From NCBI RefSeq assembly GCF_047511655.1, contig NC_133398.1, positions 38,879,638 through 38,943,637 on the forward strand: DNA of 64,000 nt, written 5' to 3'. The stretch comes from Castor canadensis (lineage: Eukaryota > Chordata > Mammalia > Rodentia > Castoridae). Shown here piece by piece: positions 11,938 to 23,900 of this stretch (position 1 is its first letter; the number at the start of each line of letters is the position of its first letter). The notes under the pieces are model-generated. The model made no database searches. It was not told the DNA's origin and saw only the letters and a list, made by a program, of their open reading frames with translations. The position numbers and the translations under genes are program-made.

Positions 11938-14900
11938 CTGAGTAAGCTACTAAATAACAGATAAGAGACTTTCAGATGTAGTACTCACATTTATTAGATG
12001 AATCACTACAGAAATGACAAAGCTTCAATTTGCCAGGGAGATATAATTCTAAATTTGTATTGATCTAGTAGAATCATTAGAAAGAAAAGTTGACAAAATC
12101 ACCACATTTGATTTTTCTTTTGGACTTTTTAGGATTATTACTTTAATGAGACAAATGTACAGGGTACAGTGTGATATTTCAATAGGTGAGTATAATATGT
12201 AGTGATCAAATCAGGGCAATTAGATTTCAACACATCACTGATAGGTCAACCAGACACCCCTCCCCTCAAAAAAAAAAAAGAGCAAAGACCTAAAACACTT
12301 GAAAACATAATTAATACACCTGGTATTTGGAACATAAGTAGAATTCAGACCTCCACCCCAACGACTACAGGCTGAAGCACACAAGGAATGCTTGTGATTA
12401 AAAACTGATTAAATCACAAGATTAAAAACTGATTAAGCAGACGCCATATAGAAAACCTTAGCAGAGTTCAAAGGCTGACCTCATACAACACAACTGTTCC
12501 TAACCTCAATGCACTTAGGTTACATATGGACAACAAAAAGATAAGTAGGACACTTAGACATTTTAAAACAAAATACAACAAGACTACCATGCTAGATAAC
12601 AGGTCAAATAAGATATCTAAACAGAAATAGAAAAATACTCAAAACTGAAAGGAGTACGTATCAAAATTTGTGGAGTACAACAGAGGTTGAAAAGAAAAGT
12701 ATATAAACCTAAATCCTTTAAGAAAAGGGAAAAAAGCAAAATATTAATGAGAAGAGTTTCAAACTTAAGAAACAAGGGTGTAAAAACAAAATAAGTGAAG
12801 AGAAATCATAAAATTATAATGAAAATAAGAGCAAAAGCTAACTAGAAAGCAAAGATTCAACAAGACCAACAATCAAAAAGTTGATTCTTTGATAAGATTC
12901 ATAAAATAAACAAATCTGTAGATTAATCAAGAAAAAAAGATAAGGCACAGACAAAAGAAGTTTCTAATCATGAATCTAGAAGAAATGAAAATAATGTTCT
13001 GAACAACTTTATTCTAACAAATTTGAAAACAGATGAACAAGTATTAGAAAAATAAAATTTTCCAACCCTGTTAAAGAAGAATTACAGGCTGGGACCAGTG
13101 GCTCATGTCTACAAAACTAACAACTCAGGTGACAGAGATTGGGAGGATCAAGGTTCAAGGCCAGGCAGGTAAACAGTTATTAAGACCTCCATCTCAAGCA
13201 ATAAGCTGGTGGTAAGCACCTGTGGTCCCAGTTATGCAGGAGTCCTAAATAGGAAGATCACAGTCCAGGTAGGCCCAGGCAAAAATGTGAGACCCTCTCT
13301 GAAAAATAATTAAAGCCAAAAGGGTTGAGGAGTGGCTCAAGTGGTAGAGTAGCTGCCTAGAAAGCCCAAGGCCCTGAGTTCAAACCCCAGTATCACCAAA
13401 AACAAAATTAGAAAGGTGTGTGTAGTGATGCATGCCTGTACTCCCAACTACTTAGGAGGCCAAGGCAGGAGAATCATGGGTTCAAGGCCAGCCTGGGCTA
13501 CAAAATCGATATCCATCTCAAAAAACTAGAAAAACTTGAATGTTCCTATAAAGATTAAAGAATTAAATCAATAATTTAAAAACATTCCACAAAGAAACTA
13601 CCTAACTTCCCAGTATAGATAAATAAATGGTTATATTCCTCCAAATGTTCAAGAAACAGTTTACTGAACTAGATGGTGATGGCTCAAACCTGAAATCCGA
13701 GCTACTTGGGAGGCAGAGATCAGGAGGATCACGGTTCAAGGCCAGCCTGTGCAAATAGCTCAAGAGACCCTATCTCAAAAAAGCCAATACAAAAAAGTCT
13801 GGTGGAACAAATAGCCAAGGCAATACTCAATCAAAAGAACAATGCTGGAGGTATCACGATACCCAACTTCAAACTATATTACAAAGCAATAACAATAAAA
13901 ACAGCATGGTACTGGCACAAAAACAGACATGAAGACCAGTGGAACGGAATAGAGGACCCGGATATGAAGCCACACAACTATAACCAACTTGTCTTTGACA
14001 AAGGAGCTAAAAATATATGATGGAGAAATAGCAGCCTCTTCAACAACAACTGCTGGGAAAACTGGTTAGCAGTCTGCAAAAAACTGAAACTAGATCCATG
14101 TATATCACCCTATACCAATATTAACTCAAAATGGATCAAGGATCTTAATATCAGACCACAAACTCTAAAGTTGATACAGGAAAGAGTAGGAAATACTCTG
14201 GAGTTAGTAGATATAGGCAAGAACTTTCTCAATGGAACCCCAGCAGCACAGCAACTAAGAGATAGCATAGATAAATGGGACTTCATAAAACTAAAAAGCT
14301 TCTGCTCAATAAAAGAAATGGTCTCTAAACTGAAGAGAACACCCACAGAGTGGGAGAAAATATTTGCCAGCTATACATCAGACAAAGGACTGATAACCAG
14401 AATATAGAGGGAACTTAAAAAATTAAATTCTCCCAAAACTAATGGGAGAATGGGCAAGTGAACTAAACAGAACTTTCTCAAAAGAAGAAATTCAAATGGC
14501 CAAAAAACACATGAAAAAATGCTCACCATCTCTAGCAATAAAGGAAATGCAAATTAAAACCACACTAAGATTCCACCTCACCCCTGTTAGAATAGCCATC
14601 ATTAGCAACACCACCAACAACAGGTGTTGTCGAGGATACAGGGAAAAAGGAATCCTCTTACACTGCTGGTGGGAATGTAAACTAGTACAACCACTCTGGA
14701 AAAAAATTTGGAGGCTACTTAAAAAGCTAAACATTGATCTACCATATGATCCAGCAATACCACTCTTGGGGATATACCCAAAAGACTGTGACACAGGTTA
14801 CTCCAGAGGCACCTGCACACCCATGCTTATTGCAGCACTATTCACAATAGCCAAGCTATGGAAACAGCCAAGATGCCCCACTACTGATGAATGGATTAAG

Positions 14901-17900
14901 AAAATGTGGTATTTATACACAATGGAATTTTATGCAGTCATGAAGAAGAACGAAATGTTATCATTCACAGGTAAATGGATGGAATTGGAGAACATCATTC
15001 CGAGTGAGGTTAGCCTGGCCCAAAAGACCAAAAATCGTATGTTCTCCCTCATATGTGGACATTAGATCAAGGGCAAACACAACAAGGGGATTGGACTTTG
15101 ATCACATGGTAAAGCAAGAGCACACAAGGGAGGGGTGAGGATAGGTAAGACACCTAAAAACAAGATAGCATTTGTTGTCCTCAATGCAGAGAAACTAAAA
15201 CAGATACTTTAAAGAAACTGAGGCCAATAGAAGAAGGGGACCAGGAACTAGAGAAAAGGTTAGATCAAGAAGAGTTAACTTAGAAGGTAACATACATGCA
15301 CAGGAAATCAATGTGAGTCATTGCCCTGTATAGCTATCCTTATCTCAACCATCAATAACCCTTGTTCCTTCCTATTACTGCTTATACTCTCTCTTTAACA
15401 AAATTAGAGATAAGGGCAAAATAGTTTGTGCTAGGTAGCGAGGGGGTGGGGGAAGAGGGAGGGGGCGGGGGGGGTAAGGACGGGGGTGGGGGAAATGGGG
15501 AGAAATGACCCAAACATTGTATGCACATATGAATAAAATAAAAATTTTTAAAAAAAAAGGCTGGTGGACTAGCTCGAGTGGTAGAGTGCCTGCCTAGCAC
15601 GTATGAGGCCCTAAGTTCAAACACCAGTGCCACCAAAAAAAATAAAAAAAGAAAGAAAAACAGTTTATTTCAATCTTATACAAACTCTTCCAAGAAATCA
15701 GGAGAAAAAAGGGTGCTTCCCAACTCATTCTATTAAGCCAGTAAAAGTTGATTTAAAACTAATCAACAACAGTATAACAAAAGGAAATCATGCATAAATG
15801 TCAAAATCCTAAATAAAATATTAGCAATCTGTATGCAGTAGTGCATAAAAATAACCAATGAAATGAAAGCACCTTGTGCTATTAATGGATTGTAATAAAA
15901 AGTTTTTAAAATCTTCAAAAAAATAACTAATGATGGTTAAGTTATAGCTCATGAATTCAAGCACAGTTTAACATTAGGAAAATAATTATCATTTATAACA
16001 TTAACAGATTTAAAGGGAAAACCACAAAATTATTTCAAAATGTGTAAGAGAGATCTTTTAAGGAGTGAAAGAAATATTCTAAAACTAGGTTATGGTGATA
16101 GTTGAAGAACTCTATAAACTTATTAAAATCCTTGAATTGCACACTTAAACAGTAAAGTTTATGCTACTTAAAGTATACATGGATAAAACAAATTTATTTA
16201 TTTATTTTTTGGAGGCACTGGAGTTTGAACTAAGGAACTCACGTTTGCTAGGCAAGTGCTCTTACTACTTGAGCCACTCCACCAGCCCACAGATAAAGCT
16301 ATTTAAAAAAAGATGCAGAAATAGTATTGCTAAAATTTAATACTTATTCATGATTTAAAAAAGAAGAAGAAAAAAAAAAAGCCAGACACCAGGAGGCAGA
16401 GATCAGAAAGATCAAGGTTCGAAGTCAGCCTGGGCAAATAGTTTGCATGACCTTATCTTGAAAAAATCATCATAGAAAGCAGGACCGATGAAGAAGAATG
16501 AAATCTTATCATTTGCAAGTAAATGGATGGAACTGGAGAACATCTTCTTAAGCGAAGTTAGCCAGGCTCAGAAAGCCAAAAATCGTATGTTCTCCTTCAT
16601 ATGCGGACTTTAGATCTAAAACAAATGCAGTAATATTATTAGACATGGGTCACACGCTAAGGGGAGAATGCATACAGGAGGAATAGGGAAAGGTAGGAAA
16701 CCCAAAACTTGAAAGTGTTTGATGTCCCCACTGCAGAGGAGCTAATATAGTAACCTTAAAATAGCAGAGGTCACTATGGAAAGGTGACCGGGAAATAGTG
16801 AAGAGGTCTGGTAAAGATGAATCAATTCAGGTTGTAATACACTTGTACATGGAAGCAATGCTAGGAATCTCTCTGTATAACTATCCTTACCTCAACTAGC
16901 AAAAATGCTATGTCTTTCTCATTATTGCTATGTCTACTCTTCAACAAAATTGGAGAAAAGGGCAGAACAGGTTCTGCCTGGAAGCAAGGGGGTGGGGGAA
17001 GAAGGAGGAGGTGGGGGACAGGGGGGAGAAATGGCCCAAACAATTTATGCACATATGAATAAATGAATAAAGGAAAAAAAACAAAAAAGCAGGGTTGGTG
17101 GAGTGGCTCAAGGTGTAGCCTGAGTTCAAATCCCAGTAATGCAAAAAAAAAAGAAAATGAAAAACAGTATAGCAAACATAAAATAGAAGTAAACTTCCCT
17201 AACTTGATAAAGAATATACCCAAAGCATACAACCAACATCACTGAGATTAGTTAAACATTAAAAGAATTTTTTTTCAAATTGGGATCAGGTCAAGGATGT
17301 ACGTTATCACTACTTCTAGTCAACGTTGTACTGGAGGTTCTAGCCAGAACATCAAGAAAAGAAAAAGGAAAAAGATACAAAGATAGGAAATAAGAAATAA
17401 AACTATAATTATTTACAGATGATGCATGTATATAGAACATACAAATTATTAGAATAAGAGAATTTAGGCCAAGCGTGGTGGTACATACCTGCAACCCCAG
17501 CACTCAGGAGGCTAAGGCAGAAGGATCATGAGTTTGAGTCCAGCCTAGAATACACAGTGAGACCCTGTCTCCACAAAAAAGGAAAAAAAAGTATTTATTC
17601 TAGCAACAAAAAATAAGAGTAGAAATAAGTTCACCAATATGGGCAAAACTGTATGGATAATATCATAAAACTTTACTGAGAGTCGGTGTGGTGACACATG
17701 CCTATAATTCCAGCACTTGGAGGAGGCTCAGGCTGGAGTATCAAAAGTTCAAGGTCAACCTGGGCCTGACCTACATAGTGAAACCCTGTCTCAAAAAACA
17801 AAACAAAACAAAATTTATTAATATCTTTTAAATACTTAAATGGAGAAATATAACATGCTCAGAGATAAGAAGAGTTACTGTCACAAAAACTCAATGCAAT

Positions 17901-20900
17901 CTGATTAAAATCTCATCAGAATTTTTTGAGGAATGTAACAAGATATTTCTAAAATTTGTAGAGAAGAACAGAGGCCCAAGAAAGAGATAAAATGAATTTG
18001 AAGAAAAAGGTGACTTACCCAAACATATATGAATTACAAAGTTATGGAAATTCATAAAGCATAGCATTAATGTAGAGATAAACTAATTGACTAATGAAAT
18101 AGGACATATCATAAATAGATCTATAAATATTTGGAAACAATATTAAACAAAGATGGTGGGCAATAAAGGTATGGAAAAAGATACATCAAGCCTGGTTGAC
18201 ATTACAAATCTGTGAGGAAAGATATACTACTCAGGGGGAAATTATCCAGATGGATGAGAGTAAAATTAATAGCTAACTCACACCAAACACAAAACGAAAG
18301 TCCCAACACATTAAATATAGAAAGTAAAACTGTATAGCTTTTAGAAGAAAATACAGATGTTATCTCCATAATCTGAGAATATGCATAGATTTCTTAAACG
18401 AGCACAAAAAGCATTAAGCATAAAAGAAGAGATTAATAAATTGAACTTGTTTAAATTAAGAACTTCTGTTCATCAAAGACACCATAAGGAAAATTAAAGA
18501 AAGAAGGCATACACGGAGAGATTGCAACATGTAATTTATTAGTATATAGAATACATAAGGAATTATAAATCTCTGGGTTAAAATTGAACACATGTGTATT
18601 TAGACCTCCTCTAAACCTACAGTAAATGGATATTTAAGACATAGACTCACATGGATGGTGAGAAAGAAGGACAAATGGCAAGAAAATTTTGGAAGCTGGA
18701 AAGTATAAGTAGTAACTGATATAGCAGATCTTAGAAAGCCAGCAATGGGAAATCCAAGATATAATTCAACTGAAAACTGCAGAATTTCCAAAAGGCTCAG
18801 GAATTGATAATCCTAGGCTTCTCTGGAACAGAAGATAGGACAGAACCAAGGCTAAAGTAAGGATTATTTGAAAGCCCGTTAAGAAGCAGTTAAACCTACT
18901 AATCCCCTCTTCTTTTCCATACCAGAGGGTGACTGCCTGCCTCTGTCTCTGTAAAAGTCACAAGGCTTATTTTTTGTCAAAGATCTCAGGGATCACCGGT
19001 TTCCGGGTCCCCCTGCATTCTCCAATATGCCGTCTTTCTCTTCTCTTCTGTACATATAAAATCTTTCTGACCTCTGCAAAAAAAAAAAAAAAAGATCTCA
19101 GAACTGGGGATACAAGATGGCTGGGTACCACACTGAAATCTCCAAATTCGGAACGCTAAAACCCCCAGCACCCAGTTCTATACATGTTCTCAGAACACTG
19201 ACAGGTCATCGCCCTCAGGCCAAAGGAGTCTTTTCTGAAGAATCTTTTTAACCCAAGGGAAAGCTGTGCAGAGACTCACATTAGAGTTTGTACAAATAAT
19301 AATAATCCAACCAGATCATCCCACAACTGACAAAGTCCACCCACGGCTGCGGGTCTTAGCTAAGCTCTTTCAGTCTCCTACTCATGAACAAGAGCAACAA
19401 CTGCAGACATCTGAGGGAAGCCTCTAAGAGAAAAGTTTATTAGTTCTTCTGAATGACTGTTTTTATACTTGTGTGTGTGTATGTGTGTGTGAGTGGATAT
19501 ATTTGATTGTATATGTATGAATATACATCTGTGTGTGTTTGTGTGTAACTGGGCAATAGGGGTGTGTGTACATTCACCCATGTATGTATATGCACCCCAG
19601 GGAAGTGTTAAGTCACAGGACTCTTGTCCCCACACCTTCCATACTCTACCCCCTACCCCTATAGGAGTGCGACTGCCATATCTGTCCATGGAACACCATG
19701 GGCACAGATGATCTCAGAAACCCCTGAGCTAACTAGTTTTCAGGGTGGTTGGAACACGGACAGCAGCCAGATCTCATTTCAGCCCTGGCCACAAGAAACC
19801 TGTGCCCTTAAGATCATAAGGGGTACCAGGCTCAGGGGCTCATGCCTGTAATTCTAGCTACTTAGGAGGCAGAGATCAGGAGGATCGAGGTTCGAAGCCA
19901 GCCTGGCCAAATGGTTCCACAAGACCCTATCTTAAAAAAAACCTTTGAAAAAAATGTCTGGCGGAATGGCTCAAGGTGTAGGTCCTGAGTTCAAGTCCCA
20001 CTACCACAAAAAAAAAAAAGATTATGAGGGGCAAGTGTGAGTGATCCCAACTGCCTTTTCAGTTCCATTCCCAGCAGAGACCCATCGGTCCATACCTTAT
20101 TTGGAATTTGCCCTCATCAGAGGACAAGGAGGCCTCAAGTGAGGCCTTGATGTGTGGTTCCACAGATCTAGCTGAACAATGGGTGAGGAACTGAGATGAG
20201 GTAAACCCCAAGAAGTAGAGAAGCCCAGCACCTGGACCAAGGGCAAGAAAAAGAGTCAAGGTTGGGTGAGGATTGGAGAAAAGTGAGGGTCAGGGTCAAG
20301 GGTAATACTGGTGTCAGGGTCAGAGCCACAGCAAAATCAGGCTCAGGTTGGACACAGGGAATTAAATTTTAAAGTAAGTTTCCCATCAGCCCTGTCCTTC
20401 AGCAACTTCAAGGTGTCAGATTACCAGAGAGCCCTCCCAGTCCAAGAAACAACTCCCAGGACAGCCAGCGTTTCCTAAGGCTCTTGTTGTGCCAGGGATC
20501 TATTGGCCCTGTTGGAGGAGACCCAGGCCCTGCTCACCGGCAGCATACAGCCCAGAAAAAAAGGACAGAAACACTTAACTCTGACCTCTGAGAGTTTCCT
20601 CCTAGTCAGGAAATGACAAAAATGAGGTCAGAAAACCACTCTGTCTAAGTGGTTTTGGCTCCAAGTGCTAGCCTTGGAATGAAAAGAAAAAAAAAGGGGG
20701 TCGGGGTGGGATTCAACAAACAGGACTATGCAAAAAAAAAAAGAAAAAAAACAAGTTCTGACATGAGAATCCTCTGGCATCAGGAGGGGGTCAGGAATCT
20801 ATCTAGCTAACTGGATCTAGGTCAAGCAATGCTCCAAGACTGGGGTCTCCATCCACCTAGCCACTGTTCCTCTCTCCCTTTGCACAGGGTCTGACTCAGA

Positions 20901-23900
20901 CCATGCGGCGCCGTGTGGATCCAGACGCCCTACAGAAGATGGCCAAATGTGCTACACAGGACTACAACTATAAGAGTTCCATATCAGGCCACCCTTACTT
21001 TCCTGAGAAGTACTGGCTCTCTCAGGATGAAGGTAGGGCCTCACCCTTCACCCAACTGTGACCCTAGCTGGAGCAAGCTTTCTCTTGCTCCTGGTTATTA
21101 CTGAACCTAACTGGGGCCTAACTGGGGGCAACTGCAGATGCAGAAAAGACACAGGATAGACAGACAGACAGAAAGTTGGGGCCAGGTGTGTTGGGCGCTC
21201 AGGTGGAGATGCATAACCCTCATTGCTTCTTTTCTCTATCTTTATTCTTTAAAGCCTTACTCCTTTGCAGTTCTTTAAAACCTTGCTTCTAAAGCCTTCT
21301 TTAAAACCTTGCTTTTAAAATCTTCTTTTCTGTTCTTTAAAGTCTCTTTCCTTAGACACGAACTGTCCCATGTTTTCTCTTAGCTTTTCTTTAGCATAAT
21401 CTCTCTTAAAGTCTTTGCCCTAGACTTGCACTGTCCCATATTCTCTTTAGCTTTTCTTTAGCTTAGCTTTTCTAAAGCCTACGTATAGTATAAAGTTCTC
21501 TTTAGGTTTCTTAAAGTCTTGACCCTCAGACTTGCTAGCAATTCCTCTTTAGCAATTCTCCTTTAGCAATTCCCTTCAGCAGTTCTTTTCCCTTCCAAAA
21601 GCCTCCCAGACCAAAAAGCCAAAAGCAAAAAGCAAAAGCCTCAAAGTAAAAGCTCCCCAAAGCAAAAGCCCCCAAAGCAAAAGCAAAAGCCTCCCATCCT
21701 TCAGTGACTCTCTTATACCCAGTGGTATCCAGGGTGGAGCAGCAGTTCTCGGGGAAGGGAGTGACATTGTAACGTAAACAACTTAGGAGAAGCAGCTGTC
21801 CTGCATCTTCCTCCTCTGTGGCCAGGGCTGTGCCAATCTTAGCCTACAGATAAACATCTTAGGAAAAGCAACTAAGCTGTATCTCACCTTGCTTCTGTCC
21901 AGTTCTCCTAGGCTTCTAATAATCTGCTCTCCACACCCAGCAGTGACCCCCAACAATGACACCCAACTTGAATCCAATTTAGATCCTGATCTCCATCAAC
22001 CTTATCTCTACCTATGACCTAGGCCTCTTCTCTAATCAACCTTGACTCCAAACTGTCTCCAAAACACCTATCTTGACCTTCATCCTGAATGAGACAACCT
22101 AGGCCCAGACTTTTGGGAGCTCCTTGACTGAAAATAGAATTGGAAGATAGCTAGGCATAGTGGCATGCACCTGGACTCCCAGCTACTTGGGAGGGCGAGG
22201 CAGGGAGATCACTTGAGCCCAGGAGTTTGAGGCCAGCCTGGCCTCAACTCAGACTCTGTCTCAAAACAGAACCAAAACAAAAACAACCAACCAAAAAACC
22301 TGGAAGAGCCCTAGAAAGGTGGAGAGAATATTAACCTCTCCCAGACAGATTCCTCCAAGTGGTCCAGGTGCCATCTCCTCCCATCTTCTTAGCAACCCTG
22401 CTCCATCAGCTGTCTCCATCTCTCCTGCATCCCTCTGCCCTACCACACCTTTTCCCCTTAATATGGAATACTTTCTAACTTCTTCCTGCCCCTCCTTCAT
22501 AGCCAAGATAACAGAAACATAATCTGTACTCATTGTCTCTACTTCCTCACCCCCTTCAAACACTTTGTGAACAATTCTCCTTCCCCTTTCATTAAGGTTT
22601 TTTATCTGTCTCCCTGTCCATTTCAAAAGAACAGTCTTTCTTACTTACAACTGTGTCCCTTCTATGAAGGGACTTCCTAAGTACCTGTCTTCATCAGTAT
22701 TTGTTGAATGAAGTTGGGAGTTTTCATCTCCTACACACAAACACTAAACCTGTACTGTGTGGTTCTGATTGCCATATGTTAAAAACGCCATCCCCAAATG
22801 ATCAAAGAAAGTTTTACCTCTGCAGAAGGGTGCAGCCACAGACCATAGTCTGATAGGTGGAACACACTGAGTGGGGAATCAGCTCAGTTTTTATCTCTTT
22901 ACCCCTCACCCTGATGGACTGGTTTGGGTTCACAATCTTTGTGATTGGTTACTTAGAAAAGGGGGCAAGTGGGGTAAGGGGGACCTTGAAGCAAGGAGAA
23001 CAAAACAATTCTTTTGGGCAATATTTATCTTTAAGCAAGCAGTTTGAGATCAGGACATCTGGCTGTAAACAGCTCTTTGTTTGACCGAAAGAACCTTGTA
23101 AGGTCAAGCAACGTTTCACAAAGCATGTAGGCAGCAATTCAGGGAGGTTAGCTGGCATCTACATTATGATAGTTAGACATTAACTCCTTTGACAGAAAAG
23201 ACCTAACTTTAGTTGATCATCACACACATGTCCTTGGGACTCTTCAGCCTTCACCCTCTGAGACCTGACCTACACATTTCTGACCACTCTCTACTCCTTG
23301 AAACTACTTCTTTCCTCAGCTCCTCTGATGCCTCACCTTCCTGGGTCTCTTATATACTCACAGTAGAAACATGGGGGCTCCTCAGGGTGCTATCCAGAGC
23401 TGTCTTCTCTCCTTGTCCCTCCTCCAAGGCCATTTTATCTAACCCACCTATGGCTTTAATTATTGTAACTCCAAATCTTTATTTCCAGCCTGACCTCTCA
23501 CCAGAACTCTACTCTCCTTCATCTAATTATGGTCATCTTCAGCGGGCTGTACCCAAACCCTTCAAACTCAGTATGTTGAACCCACAACTCAGAACTACAA
23601 ATCTAACACTCCATCGCCCCCCGCACCCACCTGCTCTTCCTCTTGGGCTTCTTTCATCTTGTCTCTCACATTGAGTTCTTTCAGACTGTTGGGGAGTGGA
23701 TCACAGAGGACCTTGTATGACAGGCTTAGGAGTAAGCGACAGTGTTAAAGGCTTTAACTCGGGTAGTGTCTTGATCAAATCTCCATTTGTGGGTAAGTAC
23801 CACATCTTCTACATTGATGTTGGATTGTAGGATTTCAAACATAAGGCAAAGAGACTAGTAGTCTAATCATAATTGCTTGTCATTTGCCAAGCATTGTTCT

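Larger units (their letters stand above)
13672..15640 (+). mobile_element. Composite SINE split by an L1 insertion
   Basis: The B1-like head (13672-13790) and A-rich linker end at 13806, and the matching ID-like unit resumes at 15559 (ggctggtggactagctcgag) and ends near 15640. The intervening L1 is listed separately. The 16-base linker junction is duplicated on both sides with one mismatch, as expected for target-primed insertion. Confidence 0.8.
12300..18590 (+). mobile_element. Old L1 ORF2 remnant, broken up by younger insertions
   Basis: Degenerate plus-strand L1 ORF2 text appears in the expected order between later insertions: 12530-13080 (early ORF2), 15660-16200 (a seg like [10 protein letters not shown] in an ancient frame), 17160-17460 (reverse transcriptase core, [19 protein letters not shown]), and 17820-18590 (late ORF2, including a match to KIKE after DTI). 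Many stops and indels are present. This reads as one very old L1 later hit by two L1s and at least seven SINEs, although separate old copies cannot be excluded. Confidence 0.6.
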
